Of a stretch of DNA of 64,000 bases, positions 16,673-25,754 are shown piece by piece. Location of the stretch: the NCBI GenBank assembly GCA_030041435.1, contig JASHNW010000027.1, positions 1 through 64,000 of the forward strand, read 5' to 3'. This DNA is from Acidobacteriaceae bacterium (GTDB lineage Bacteria; Acidobacteriota; Terriglobia; Terriglobales; Acidobacteriaceae). Within the stretch, counting starts at the first letter, position 1; every line of letters begins with the position of its first letter. A model generated the notes under the pieces. It ran no database searches. It saw nothing but the letters and a program-made list of their open reading frames with translations, and was not told the origin of the DNA. Both the position numbers and the translations under genes were made by a program.

Positions 16673-18151
16673 ATGAAGAAGCTCGTTTCCGCCTCGGTCG
16701 TGCTGCTGAGCGTGTGCTCCGGCATGGCCATCTGTTCGGGCGCACTCGCACCCGTCGCTGCCGCACAGGCTGCGCAGGGGCAGCCGGCGAACTGCGGTTC
16801 CATCACGATCAAAGAGCCAGCCGAATATAACGCGTACAACAACGCCATCAGCCAGTCGACCCCGGCCGCCAAGGCTCAGGCAATCGAGGCCTTCCTGCAG
16901 CAATATCCGAACAGCGTGGCCAAGACGGAGATGCTGGGGCAACTGATGGCCACCTACCGCGGGATGGGAGACGTGCCGAAAACCCTCGACGCCGCCAAGC
17001 GGCTGGTGGAAGCCGACCCCACCAATCTGCGCGCGATTACCTTCGTCGTTTATCTGGAGCACCAGCAGGCCAATGGCAACCAGGCGGCCCTCGACCAGGC
17101 CGCCGCTGACGCGCAGAAAGGCCTGGCTACGCAGAAGGATGCGTGCATGTCCCAGGGGGATTACGACACCCTTAAAAGCGCGGCTGCTCCCATCTTCTAC
17201 GAAGCGATCGCTGCCGACGATGAAGCGAAGAAAGATTACAAAGGAACCATCGACAACTATACGAAGGAACTGCAGTCGTACAAGAGCCCCGACCAGACCA
17301 CGCAGATTCCGGGGCTGCTGGATACGTACTACCTGGGCCAGGCGTATCTGCAGGAGGACCCCAAGGACCTGAAGGATTCCATCTGGTTCCTGACGCGCGC
17401 CGCGCAGTTTGCCAAGCCGCCGTATCAGTCCCAGATCGAGAGCGCAGCCGTCTACTGGTACAAGAAATTCCACTGTGCGCAGAACGACGCAGCCTGCATG
17501 AACGGTAACCCGCCCCCGGGCTTTGCCGATATCCAGCAGCTGGCCGCAGTTCCCGCCAACGTGTTTCCTCCGGCGGCCTATAATCCAACCCCCGCCCCGC
17601 CCCCGCCGTCTCCGGCCGACCTGGCCCACCAGGCCATTGTCACCACCACCGGCTGCACAGGTGTCACGCCGGCGCCTCCGCCTTCCGCTCCGTCCAGCGG
17701 TGCTCCTGCACCCGCGGCTCCCGCGGCTGCGCCCGCAACGGCCCCGGCTGCTGCACCGGCCACTGTTCCCCAGGCATGTACGGACAACCTGAAGAACCTC
17801 GCTCTCTCCGATAAGGAGTTCATCCTGTCGAACGGCACTCCGGCGGATCAGCAGCTCATCTGGGGCGTCATGAACGGCATCACCGCTCAGGTCCCCGGTG
17901 TGATTGTCTCGGCAACCACGGACTCGGTGCAGATTGCGGTTTCGCAGGATGCACAGCAGTCCAACAAGGCGGACTTCACAATCAACATGAAGACCCCGCT
18001 CAAGGAGGCGCCGGCCGCTGGAACCAAGGTGACGTACATTGCGACCTTCGACTCCTACACGCAGAGCCCGCCGATGATCATCATGAAAGACGGCGAGTTG
18101 CCGGCTCCGGAGCATAAGCCGGTAACGCACCGTCGCGCCCACAGCCGCTGA
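16673..18151 (+). CDS. Secreted TPR-like protein with a Pro/Ala-rich linker
   Basis: A 492-residue exported protein that I cannot assign to a named family. It has a signal peptide (MKKLVSASVVLLSVCSG...AAQAAQG) and a helical repeat region from ~50 to 270 resembling TPRs (AIEAFLQQYPNSVAKTEMLGQL, TLDAAKRLVEADPTNLRAITF, DTYYLGQAYLQEDPKDLKDSIWF). A Pro/Ala low-complexity stretch spans ~300-360. The C-terminal domain of ~120 residues begins at CTDNLKNLALSDKEFILSN and contains a beta-rich VIVSATTDSVQIAVSQD. Four or more cysteines after the signal (CGS, DACMSQG, FHCAQNDAACMNG, TTGCTGV, ACTDN) may form disulfides in the periplasm. It has its own strong promoter and terminator, so it is a single-gene unit, probably well expressed. 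Confidence 0.8.
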   Translation: MKKLVSASVVLLSVCSGMAICSGALAPVAAAQAAQGQPANCGSITIKEPAEYNAYNNAISQSTPAAKAQAIEAFLQQYPNSVAKTEMLGQLMATYRGMGDVPKTLDAAKRLVEADPTNLRAITFVVYLEHQQANGNQAALDQAAADAQKGLATQKDACMSQGDYDTLKSAAAPIFYEAIAADDEAKKDYKGTIDNYTKELQSYKSPDQTTQIPGLLDTYYLGQAYLQEDPKDLKDSIWFLTRAAQFAKPPYQSQIESAAVYWYKKFHCAQNDAACMNGNPPPGFADIQQLAAVPANVFPPAAYNPTPAPPPPSPADLAHQAIVTTTGCTGVTPAPPPSAPSSGAPAPAAPAAAPATAPAAAPATVPQACTDNLKNLALSDKEFILSNGTPADQQLIWGVMNGITAQVPGVIVSATTDSVQIAVSQDAQQSNKADFTINMKTPLKEAPAAGTKVTYIATFDSYTQSPPMIIMKDGELPAPEHKPVTHRRAHSR

Positions 18152-18166
18152 ACCGGCAGGGATTAC

Positions 18167-18196
18167 AAAAAGGGCAGCCCCGCGGCTGCCCTTTTT
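18167..18196 (+). terminator. Rho-independent terminator after the TPR-like gene
   Basis: AAAAAGGGCAGCC (18167-18179), loop CCGC, then GGCTGCCCTTTTT (18184-18196): a perfect 13-bp stem including an A-run/T-run pair. It starts 15 bases after the stop codon and ends 20 bases before the next gene, so it separates the two secreted-protein genes into different units or attenuates read-through. Confidence 0.9.
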
Positions 18197-18216
18197 GCTG
18201 CTACAGTGAGAAGCAA

Positions 18217-19344
18217 ATGGCGATTCTCGCGCGCATCCTGGGTACCTCCGCCGCTGGTCGGGCGCTTTGCTGCCTCGCTGCCGCTCTGGCTGCAATCCTG
18301 CCGTCCGGCGTGGTGTTCGCGCAGGATTTGCCCGCTCCGGCCGCGCAGACCGTGACGAACGGTCGAGCCATCACGCTGGAGAGACGGTCCCCGGAGCAGA
18401 TGGGTGCCGCCGATGCTGCCCTGGTGCGCGCCAGGCAACAGGCGATCTCCGACGAAGCGCTGTTTTTCGGCTACGACCTGCGCTCCGGAACCTGGAGCTA
18501 CGATCAGGTGCTGTGCCCGGAGATACCGGATTACCTGATCCTGCATTATCGCGGCCGATACCGGAACGGAACCACTTCGCTGTTCACGGCTCTTGTGCCG
18601 CGCGTGGCGAACCGCGTGATGGTCGTTCCGGTGGTGTACCGCAATGCAACCCCCTACGATTCGGCAGCGAGTGCGGAGCGTACCATTTCCGTCTTCAACC
18701 GCGTCTTTCCCGGGCCGATTGCCGAAGCCGATACCCAGCCGAGTGGTAACTGGCTCGGCCTGGCGCTGAGCTTTGCTGCCGTCGCCGGCGCGGAGCCGAC
18801 GGTTCCAAAAACGCCCGCGCCGGAACCCGCCTTCGTTCGGGCTCCCATCGCCAGGGTCGAGGCCGCGCCTCACTATCGCATTCACGACCTGCAGTTCGCC
18901 GACCTGGTTGGCCGCAATCAGTACACCATCTGGAACATCTCTCTCAACGATGACGGGCGGGTCATTCGAGCCAGCGAATCCACAACGCCGATCCCCTACA
19001 GCGCGGCGATGCCTGAAACGGCCGTCTCCGAGCCGGGCGAGGCTGCAGCTCCGCCCACCGAGCCGGAGCCTGCTGCGGCGTCCCCGGCAGCAGCAACGCC
19101 TGAACCGGCGCCTGCGGCCACTTCGGCCGCTCTCCCGCCGCAGCCGGCTCCAGCACCCGCGCCTCCTGCCGCTGCTCCTCCTGCACCCGTTGCGGCCGTT
19201 GCGCCGGCTCCGGCCGTTGCGGCAACGCCTGAGCCCGCAGGAGCCAAGCCTGTCCCGCCCGGACCCGCGCCGAACTTCAAGCCGGTCCCGCAGGGACCTC
19301 CGCTCAAGGAAAAACCGGTCCCGCCGGACCCGCAGCAGCCTTAA
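18217..19344 (+). CDS. Secreted protein with a long Pro/Ala-rich C-terminal tail, unknown function
   Basis: A 375-residue protein with a signal peptide (cleavage near VVFAQD), a folded domain of ~210 residues and a C-terminal ~110-residue tail almost entirely Pro, Ala and Glu (EPAAASPAAATPEPAPAAT-like). The folded part contains GYDLRSGTWSYDQVLCPEIPDYLILHYRGRY and TSLFTALVPRVANRVMVVPVVYRNATPYDSA, with a single cysteine. Such tails often span the periplasm or cell wall. No family is recognised. It follows the previous gene across a strong terminator with only 20 bases left, so its own promoter would have to lie inside that region or it depends on read-through. The tail ends in tandem KPVP(P/Q)GP motifs. 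Confidence 0.75.
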   Translation: MAILARILGTSAAGRALCCLAAALAAILPSGVVFAQDLPAPAAQTVTNGRAITLERRSPEQMGAADAALVRARQQAISDEALFFGYDLRSGTWSYDQVLCPEIPDYLILHYRGRYRNGTTSLFTALVPRVANRVMVVPVVYRNATPYDSAASAERTISVFNRVFPGPIAEADTQPSGNWLGLALSFAAVAGAEPTVPKTPAPEPAFVRAPIARVEAAPHYRIHDLQFADLVGRNQYTIWNISLNDDGRVIRASESTTPIPYSAAMPETAVSEPGEAAAPPTEPEPAAASPAAATPEPAPAATSAALPPQPAPAPAPPAAAPPAPVAAVAPAPAVAATPEPAGAKPVPPGPAPNFKPVPQGPPLKEKPVPPDPQQP

Positions 19345-19371
19345 TTTGTACGAAGTTGTTAAAGACCTGGT

Positions 19372-20256
19372 TTAACCAACAAAGTCCACTCTGACCGGGT
19401 GCGGAATGACGCCCCGTTCGTGTCCCATCGTGAGCAGCCTCCGGATCGCCTCCCGCCCATCGTCGCCGTAGTTCAGCGTGCGCTCGTTCACGTACATCCC
19501 GACAAACTTATCGGCGAGATTGGCGTCGAGGTCCCGGGCAAACTGCATGGCGTAGGCCAGCGCTTCGTCGCGGTGATCGAGCCCGTGCTGGATGCTGTCG
19601 CGCAGGGCGCGCGTCACCGTTCTCATGGCATCGTCGCCCAGCGATCGGCGGATGGCATTGCCTCCCAGGGGCAGCGGCAGCTTCGTCTGCTCCCGCCACC
19701 ACTCGCCCAGATCGAGAACCTTAAACAGGCCGCTGCGCGACCACGTGAGCTGCCCCTCATGGATGATCAATCCCGCCTGGTAATTCCCCACCAGCACCTG
19801 GGGGATGATCTGGTCGAACGGCACCACCGCGATTTCAATCTCCGGAGCAAAAAGCTTGAGCGCCAGGCATGCGGTGGTCAGGGTCCCGGGCACCGCAACC
19901 CGGATTTTGCGAATCTCGTCCAGATCGTACGGCTTCATGGAGACGATCATGGGCCCGTAGCCTTCCCCCACCGAACCTCCGCAGGCCATCAGGGCATAGT
20001 TCTCCTGAATGTACGGATAGGCATGGAAGGAGATCGCCGTAACGTCGTAGTAAGCCTCGCGGATCGCCCGCTGGTTCAGGGTCTCGATGTCGCACAAAAC
20101 GTGGGTGAACTTGTAGCCGCTCACCCGGACCTTGTTCGTCGCCAGGCCATAAAACATGAACGCGTCATCGGAGTCGGGGCTGTGGGCAATCTTAATCTCG
20201 CGCATGGCTGGCGAGGCGGTCGTTTCCACCGGGGTCGGAATCGGGGGGGTACTCAA
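19372..20256 (-). CDS. mqnD: 1,4-dihydroxy-6-naphthoate synthase (futalosine menaquinone pathway)
   Basis: A 294-residue protein of the MqnA/MqnD periplasmic-binding-protein-like fold. MqnD converts cyclic dehypoxanthinyl futalosine to 1,4-dihydroxy-6-naphthoate in menaquinone synthesis. Signature regions: HSPDSDDAFMFYGL near the N-terminus, AISFHAYPYIQENYALMACGGSVGEGYGP, RVAVPGTLTTACLALKLF, and the MqnD-typical GLIIHEGQLTW. The start appears to be TTG at 20256, with AAAGG 8 nt upstream; the internal ATG at 20205 has no ribosome site. No other mqn genes are in the window. It points to a futalosine-type quinone supply for the nearby succinate dehydrogenase. Confidence 0.85.
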   Translation of the reverse strand: MSTPPIPTPVETTASPAMREIKIAHSPDSDDAFMFYGLATNKVRVSGYKFTHVLCDIETLNQRAIREAYYDVTAISFHAYPYIQENYALMACGGSVGEGYGPMIVSMKPYDLDEIRKIRVAVPGTLTTACLALKLFAPEIEIAVVPFDQIIPQVLVGNYQAGLIIHEGQLTWSRSGLFKVLDLGEWWREQTKLPLPLGGNAIRRSLGDDAMRTVTRALRDSIQHGLDHRDEALAYAMQFARDLDANLADKFVGMYVNERTLNYGDDGREAIRRLLTMGHERGVIPHPVRVDFVG

Positions 20257-20354
20257 GGCTCAACCTTTCGGAAATTGCGTCAGACTCATTGTCCTATAAA
20301 CGCCTGCGGATATGTCACCGGGAGATGACAAGACGACATGCGAAGCGTCCTACA

Positions 20355-22562
20355 ATGGCTGCAGAGCTGCCGATGCCCTTCCGTTTTGCCAACTTCCGAA
20401 CTCTGGCACTGCTGCTGGCCGCCCTCTTTGCCAGCGCGGCTTTCGCACAGTCCGGACAGCGCTCCTCCGCAAAGGCGCAGCATCTGACCGTTTCACTGCT
20501 CGTGCCCCCAGCGCAGGTCTATCCGGGTCAAAGCTTTACGGCGGGCCTGGACTTCCGGCTGGAAGACGGCTGGCACGTTTACTGGACGAATGCCGGCGAT
20601 TCCGGCGAGCCGCCGAGCATCGACTGGAAGCTGCCGCCGGGTATCACGGCAGGGGCGATGCAGTTTCCTCCTCCGCGGCGCCTGCCGCTCGGCCCGCTGA
20701 TGGACTTCGGCTACGAGAACGAAGTCGTGTTTCCCATTCCCATGCAGGTGGCGGCGAACTTCAGGCCGCAGAACCCCACCACGTCGCTGTTCGCGCATGT
20801 CACCTGGCTGGTCTGCCGGGAAGTCTGCATTCCCGGTAAAACGGACCTCACGCTGTCCCGCGCTGCGCTGGCAGCCGCGCCCTCCGCACCCATCGTCGAC
20901 ACGGCGGCGCAGCAGCAAATCGCGGCATTTCAGGCAAAGCTGCCTTCGCCCCTCCCCGCTGGCGATTCCGCAAGCTTCACCCAGACGCCGAAGGGCTTTG
21001 TCCTCGACGTCGACACCGGATCGCAGCAGACCGGCGCGCAGTTCTTTCCCCTCGATGAGACGGTCATCGCCAATGCCGCGCCGCAGCCGGTGAAACCGCT
21101 GCCGGATGGTGTAGAGCTGGCCCTGACGAAGGACGAAGACATTCAGGGTACGCCGCATACGCTGAATGGCGTACTCGAGCTGGCGAACGGCGCCGCCTAT
21201 GTGATCCACGCAGTGCCTGGCGAGACGCCCGCGAGCCAGCGCGCAGCCGGCGGCCTGGCCCGCGGCGTATTCGGCGCCGTCCTGCGCGCGGCCGGATTCG
21301 CCTTCCTCGGCGGCATCCTGCTGAACCTGATGCCGTGCGTCTTCCCCGTCCTTTTCATCAAGGGCCTCGCGCTGGTGCAGTCGTCGCAGCAGGAGCGCCG
21401 CCAGCTCCGCGCCCACGGCTGGGTCTACACCCTGGGAATTCTGATTTCCTTCTGGGCCGTCGTCGCGGTCTTACTGGCTCTGCGCGCGGCCGGACGCCAG
21501 CTCGGCTGGGGATTCCAGTTCCAGTCGCCCATCTTCCTCGCCGTCATGGCGATGCTCCTCTTCTTCCTCGGCCTCGCGCTGGCTGGCCAGTTTGAAATCG
21601 GCCTGTCCCTCACCAGCGCCGGGGACTCGCTGGCGCAGAAACACGGCTACGCCGGCAGCTTCTTTACCGGAGTGCTGGCCATGGTCGTAGCCACTCCCTG
21701 CACAGCGCCCTTCATGGGCGCGGCCATCGGCTATGCGCTGGCCCACTCTGCCGCGGTCAGCTTTGCCGTATTCACATCGCTGGGACTGGGCCTTGCCGTT
21801 CCCTATCTGCTGCTCGCCTATAACCCAGCCTGGACGCGCCTGCTGCCGCAGCCCGGCGCGTGGATGGAAATCCTGAAGCAGGCCGTTTCCATCCCCATCT
21901 TCGCTACCGTCATCTGGCTGGTCTGGGTCTTTACCCAGGTTGCGGGCAACAACGCACTGATGGGTCTGCTGGCTGCATTTCTGCTGCTGGCTATCGCGGG
22001 ATGGGTGCTCGGCCGCTGGCCAGGCAAAGCCGCGGGAAGCGTTGTTGCCGGTTTCGTCCTCGCTGCTGCGGTCGCCGTTCCCGTCTGGGCCGTTCGCGAA
22101 TTCGCTCCAGTTCGGTTTGATTCGAGCCAAGTGCTGCTCCTTTCGTCCATCAAGCCAGATTCGATCAACTCCGCCTGGCAGCCCTATACCCCCGACCTGG
22201 TCGCGCAATACCGTGCCCAGGGGCGCGCCGTGTTCGTGGATTTCACCGCCAGCTGGTGCCTCAGCTGCCAGGTGAACGAACGCGTCATTCTCGACAGCGA
22301 CGCGGTGAAGCAGCATTTGCGCGACAGCGGCGTGGCCCTGGTTCGCGCCGACTGGACCAACCAGGACCCGGACATCACGAAAGCGCTCGCGGCCCTGGGA
22401 CGCAGCGGCGTCCCGACCTACGCCATCTATCCGGCCGACCCTAACGCCCCGGCCCAGGTGCTGCCGGAGGTGCTGACGAAGGGGATTGTGATCGACGCCC
22501 TGAATTCTTTGCCGCCTGCGCAGCGACAATCGGCCAGCCTCGCGCGTCCAATCAAACCATAA
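20355..22562 (+). CDS. dsbD: Thiol:disulfide interchange protein DsbD
   Basis: A 735-residue membrane protein that carries reducing power from cytoplasmic thioredoxin to the periplasm. The N-terminal periplasmic domain has a signal peptide and the TWLVCREVCIPG cysteine pair. A CcdA-like region of about eight membrane segments has the cysteines in LMPCVFPV and VATPCTAPFMG. The C-terminal thioredoxin domain has active site ASWCLSCQVNE. This three-part layout is standard for DsbD. ATG 20355 is taken as start; 20373 (MPFRFANF...) is equally possible since both precede the signal peptide. A redoxin gene follows after 16 bases, so they form an operon. Confidence 0.9.
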   Translation: MAAELPMPFRFANFRTLALLLAALFASAAFAQSGQRSSAKAQHLTVSLLVPPAQVYPGQSFTAGLDFRLEDGWHVYWTNAGDSGEPPSIDWKLPPGITAGAMQFPPPRRLPLGPLMDFGYENEVVFPIPMQVAANFRPQNPTTSLFAHVTWLVCREVCIPGKTDLTLSRAALAAAPSAPIVDTAAQQQIAAFQAKLPSPLPAGDSASFTQTPKGFVLDVDTGSQQTGAQFFPLDETVIANAAPQPVKPLPDGVELALTKDEDIQGTPHTLNGVLELANGAAYVIHAVPGETPASQRAAGGLARGVFGAVLRAAGFAFLGGILLNLMPCVFPVLFIKGLALVQSSQQERRQLRAHGWVYTLGILISFWAVVAVLLALRAAGRQLGWGFQFQSPIFLAVMAMLLFFLGLALAGQFEIGLSLTSAGDSLAQKHGYAGSFFTGVLAMVVATPCTAPFMGAAIGYALAHSAAVSFAVFTSLGLGLAVPYLLLAYNPAWTRLLPQPGAWMEILKQAVSIPIFATVIWLVWVFTQVAGNNALMGLLAAFLLLAIAGWVLGRWPGKAAGSVVAGFVLAAAVAVPVWAVREFAPVRFDSSQVLLLSSIKPDSINSAWQPYTPDLVAQYRAQGRAVFVDFTASWCLSCQVNERVILDSDAVKQHLRDSGVALVRADWTNQDPDITKALAALGRSGVPTYAIYPADPNAPAQVLPEVLTKGIVIDALNSLPPAQRQSASLARPIKP

Positions 22563-22578
22563 GAGGAGGGTGATCTCT

Positions 22579-23193
22579 ATGCGCCGTCTCTCCGTTGCCG
22601 CTGTCGTCTCTGCCGTGCTTGCCTTAACCCTCAACGCCTGGGCGGTACGAGTCGGCGATCCGGCCCCCGATTTCACGGGCACCGACTCGCACGGCCAGAC
22701 CCACAGCCTCGCGGAATACCACGGCAAGTACGTTGTCCTCGAATGGACAAACAACGGCTGCCCCTACACCCGCAAGCATTACGACAGCGGCAACATGCAG
22801 GCGCTGCAGAAAGAGTGGACCGCCAGAGGAGTGGTCTGGCTCACCATTCTGTCCTCCGCGCCCGGCGCGCAGGGCTACATGACCGCCAGCGAGGAGAATG
22901 CGTACCTCGTTCGCATGCATGCCGCGCCCAGCGCAGCTATTCTCGATCCCACCGGCGCCATCGGCCACGAATATGACGCAAAGACCACGCCGGACATGTA
23001 CGTCATCGATCCCAATGGCAAGCTTATCTATGCCGGTGCGATCGACGATCACCCGACGACCGATGTCTCCGACATCAGGAACTCGAAGAATTACGTCTCC
23101 GCGGCGCTGAGCGAGGCCATGCAGGGCCAGCCGGTTGCAGTTACCTACACCCGACCCTACGGCTGCAGCGTCAAGTATGAGGGCGCCGAATAA
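22579..23193 (+). CDS. Exported thioredoxin-fold redoxin / peroxiredoxin-like protein
   Basis: A 204-residue exported protein: signal peptide MRRLSVAAVVSAVLALTLNAWA, then a thioredoxin fold starting at VGDPAPDFTGTDSHGQ. The active-site region is WTNNGCPYTRKHY, with one cysteine instead of CxxC, as in the PRX-like/AhpC-TSA proteins. MYVIDPNGKLIYAGAIDD is the usual strand-turn-strand near the end. It probably reduces peroxides or reacts with protein thiols in the periplasm, with DsbD as electron donor. ATG 22579 has GGAGG 9 nt upstream. A second cysteine (PYGCSVKY) near the C-terminus could be the resolving residue. Confidence 0.82.
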   Translation: MRRLSVAAVVSAVLALTLNAWAVRVGDPAPDFTGTDSHGQTHSLAEYHGKYVVLEWTNNGCPYTRKHYDSGNMQALQKEWTARGVVWLTILSSAPGAQGYMTASEENAYLVRMHAAPSAAILDPTGAIGHEYDAKTTPDMYVIDPNGKLIYAGAIDDHPTTDVSDIRNSKNYVSAALSEAMQGQPVAVTYTRPYGCSVKYEGAE

Positions 23194-23304
23194 CGGAGTT
23201 TTACGAGTTTTGACGGCACGGAACGTCCGTTCGGGAGAGGACATTTCAGACCGCCGATTTGCGCGCCGGACCGGCGCCGGGTTCGGATACACTGAGTGTT
23301 CGCC

Positions 23305-23802
23305 ATGAACCCACTCTCCATGCATTCCGATAACCTGGCTTCCACCAAGGACGATATGGTGGCCTTCATCGAGGGCCACGGAATTCGCCGCGTGCCTGGG
23401 CATGCCGGCGACGATGTGCCGTCGATCGTCTGGGACGATGCAGAGAATCCGGATCGCTGGAAGGATTTTGTGGAGACGGCGAAGGCCGCCGGCGCAACCT
23501 TCATCACCATGAGCGAAGCCATCCTCGAAAAAGAAGACGTGGAGATGCTTATCGAGGAAGTCCAGGACCAGGAATTCAACATGGAGATGAGCGGCGCTTC
23601 GACGGAGCTGGATGAGGCCCAGGCGCTGGTGAAGCACATCGGCAAAATCGGCCACTTGCAGCTCGGCTTCCCGCACCAGGGCATTATGTTCCTGTGCGAG
23701 ACCTCGACGGAGTGGTACGAGCGCTACCAGCAGCTGGTCGATACCATCGACGACCTTGGGGACATCGTCTTTGAGGACGAGGACGAAGACGAAGAGCCGT
23801 GA
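23305..23802 (+). CDS. Conserved hypothetical acidic cytoplasmic protein
   Basis: A 165-residue soluble protein of no recognised family. The N-terminal half (MVAFIEGHGIRRVPGHAGDDVPSIVWDD...WKDFVETAKAAGATFITMSE) looks like an alpha/beta domain. A helix DVEMLIEEVQDQEFN and a region IGHLQLGFPHQGIMFLCETSTEWYERYQ follow. The C-terminus is a run of acidic residues (FEDEDEDEEP). Its last bases overlap the recJ start codon as GTGA, so the two are translationally coupled and may act together. ATG 23305 is used; 23323 (MHSDNL) is an alternative, and neither has a strong ribosome site. The acidic tail recalls RraB, but the rest does not match. Confidence 0.7.
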   Translation: MNPLSMHSDNLASTKDDMVAFIEGHGIRRVPGHAGDDVPSIVWDDAENPDRWKDFVETAKAAGATFITMSEAILEKEDVEMLIEEVQDQEFNMEMSGASTELDEAQALVKHIGKIGHLQLGFPHQGIMFLCETSTEWYERYQQLVDTIDDLGDIVFEDEDEDEEP

Positions 23803-25613
23803 GCTCTCCTGAATCGGCGATCCGCCCGGCAATGCGCGTCCCGCGAAAGCCCCGGCGCTGGCTCGTTTCTGAATCCAACACCGAAGAAGCAGTGGCCCTC
23901 TCCCGCGAGGCGGCGATCCCTTTGCTGATTGCAGAATTGCTGCTCTCGCGCGGCATCCGCAGCGGCGAGGACGCCGGGCACTTCCTGAACCCGAACATCG
24001 CTCAGCTCCTCGATCCCTATTCCATGCTGGGCATGGATCGCGCCGTCGAGCGCCTCCAGCGCGCTATCGCAGCGCAGGAGCCGATCCTCATCTACGGCGA
24101 CTACGATGTCGACGGCACCACCGCCACGGTGCTGCTGAAGACCGCCATCGAGATGCTCGGCGGCAGCGTACGCTTTCATATCCCCCACCGCCTGCGCGAA
24201 GGCTACGGCATGCAGCGCGAGATTCTCGAGATCGCCGCGCGCGGAGGCGTGCGCCTGGTCATCAGCGTCGACACCGGCATCCGCGCCTTTGCCGCGGCCG
24301 ACGCCGCCGCGGAGCTGGGCCTCGACCTGATCGTGACCGATCACCACCTGCCCGAGACCGAGATGGGCGTGCCGCGCGCGCTTGCCGTCCTCAATCCCAA
24401 TCAGCCGGAATGCGGCTACGCCTGCCCGCATCTTTGCGGCGCGGGCGTAGCGTTCAAACTGTCGCAGGCGCTGCTGGAAGCGTGGGACCGGAACCGCGCG
24501 CGCAGCAAAATCCTTCCCTCGTTCCTGAAAATGCTGGCCATCGCCACGATCGCTGACGCGGTCCCGCTGCTTGGCGAAAATCGCGTCTTTGTGGCGCTCG
24601 GTTTGGCGGAGCTGCGCCGCCCGGTCGGTTTGGGACTGCGCGCCCTGATGAAGGAAGCGCAGATCGACACCACCGCTCGTCCGCTGACGCCCGTCGACGT
24701 CGCCTTTCGCCTGGCGCCCAGAATCAACGCCGCCGGACGCATGGATATCGCCGCAGAGGTGATCGAGCTGTTTACCACGCGCGATGCTGCTCGCGCCGGC
24801 GACCTCGCCGCGAAGCTGGAGCGGCTCAACCAGGAGCGCCGCGCGGCCGAGGCGGCCATGCTGGCCGAGATCACGGCACGTCTCGAAGAACCCTGCTTTC
24901 AGGAGGCCCGCTGCATCGTCATGGATGGCGACGGCTGGCATCGCGGCGTCATCGGCATTCTCGCTTCGCGCATCGTCGACCAAACCGGTAAGCCCGCGCT
25001 GGTGGTGACGCGCGAAAATGGCGAAGCCTACGGATCGGGCCGCTCCATCGCCGGCTTTCACCTGCTCGAAGCCATCGAGAGCTGCCATGAGCTCTTCACG
25101 CGCTTTGGAGGCCATGCGCACGCCGTCGGCTTCTCGCTTCCATCCGAGCGCGTGGAAGAACTACGCACGCGCCTCGCAGCCTACGCAGCCGAACATCTGC
25201 GCGACGAAGACCTTGGCGACCCTCTGGAGTGCGCTGCGGAATTACCCCTGCACGAGGTCACTCCGGAGCTGTATTCCTGGTTGCGCCGGCTGGAGCCCTT
25301 TGGCATGGGCAACGAGGAGCCAATCTTCGTCGCACGCAGCGTCCGCGTCCTCGACACGCCGCGCGTGATGAAAGAAAAGCACGTACGCCTGCGCCTCGGC
25401 CCGCTGGGGTCCCCGGCGACCTTGCTCGCCGAGGCGGAGGGTGTCACCTTCTCCGCTGTCGGCTGGCGCCTGGCCGAGCAGGTGCTTGCGCTCGACCTCA
25501 GACCGGATGCAGTCGTCGATCTGGCCTATCGCATCCGGGAAAACGATCACCCTGAATTTGGCGGCCTGGAGCTGGAAATCGCCGGCATCGAGACGGCGCA
25601 GGGACTATCCTGA
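23799..25613 (+). CDS. recJ: Single-stranded-DNA-specific exonuclease RecJ
   Basis: A 604-residue DHH-family 5'-3' exonuclease used in recombination and mismatch repair. Visible motifs: LIYGDYDVDGTTATVLLKTA (motif I, metal-binding Asp), VISVDTGIRAFAAADAA, LIVTDHHLP (DHH), and RINAAGRMDIA. The DHHA1 domain follows with GGHAHAVGFSL near residue 440, then an OB-like C-terminus. The length is normal for RecJ. GTG 23799 overlaps the stop codon of the upstream gene (GTGA); ATG 23832 is an in-frame alternative ahead of the conserved domain. Confidence 0.95.
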   Translation: MSSPESAIRPAMRVPRKPRRWLVSESNTEEAVALSREAAIPLLIAELLLSRGIRSGEDAGHFLNPNIAQLLDPYSMLGMDRAVERLQRAIAAQEPILIYGDYDVDGTTATVLLKTAIEMLGGSVRFHIPHRLREGYGMQREILEIAARGGVRLVISVDTGIRAFAAADAAAELGLDLIVTDHHLPETEMGVPRALAVLNPNQPECGYACPHLCGAGVAFKLSQALLEAWDRNRARSKILPSFLKMLAIATIADAVPLLGENRVFVALGLAELRRPVGLGLRALMKEAQIDTTARPLTPVDVAFRLAPRINAAGRMDIAAEVIELFTTRDAARAGDLAAKLERLNQERRAAEAAMLAEITARLEEPCFQEARCIVMDGDGWHRGVIGILASRIVDQTGKPALVVTRENGEAYGSGRSIAGFHLLEAIESCHELFTRFGGHAHAVGFSLPSERVEELRTRLAAYAAEHLRDEDLGDPLECAAELPLHEVTPELYSWLRRLEPFGMGNEEPIFVARSVRVLDTPRVMKEKHVRLRLGPLGSPATLLAEAEGVTFSAVGWRLAEQVLALDLRPDAVVDLAYRIRENDHPEFGGLELEIAGIETAQGLS

Positions 25614-25754
25614 TCAGTCGCCGCCTTTCATCTGCCCGCAACAATCGCGGCCGAATCTGGAATTGCCTGGCCTGTCTGAGCTCAACCCACCCTGGCGAGC
25701 ATCTAAACCGTTATTCCAGGGCTAACCTACTCCGGGCAAAGAACCGAGGTCCTT

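Noticed and set aside
23305-23802. Assignment of the acidic protein as RraB (RNase E inhibitor)
   Set aside because: Only the acidic tail resembles RraB; the remaining sequence does not match.
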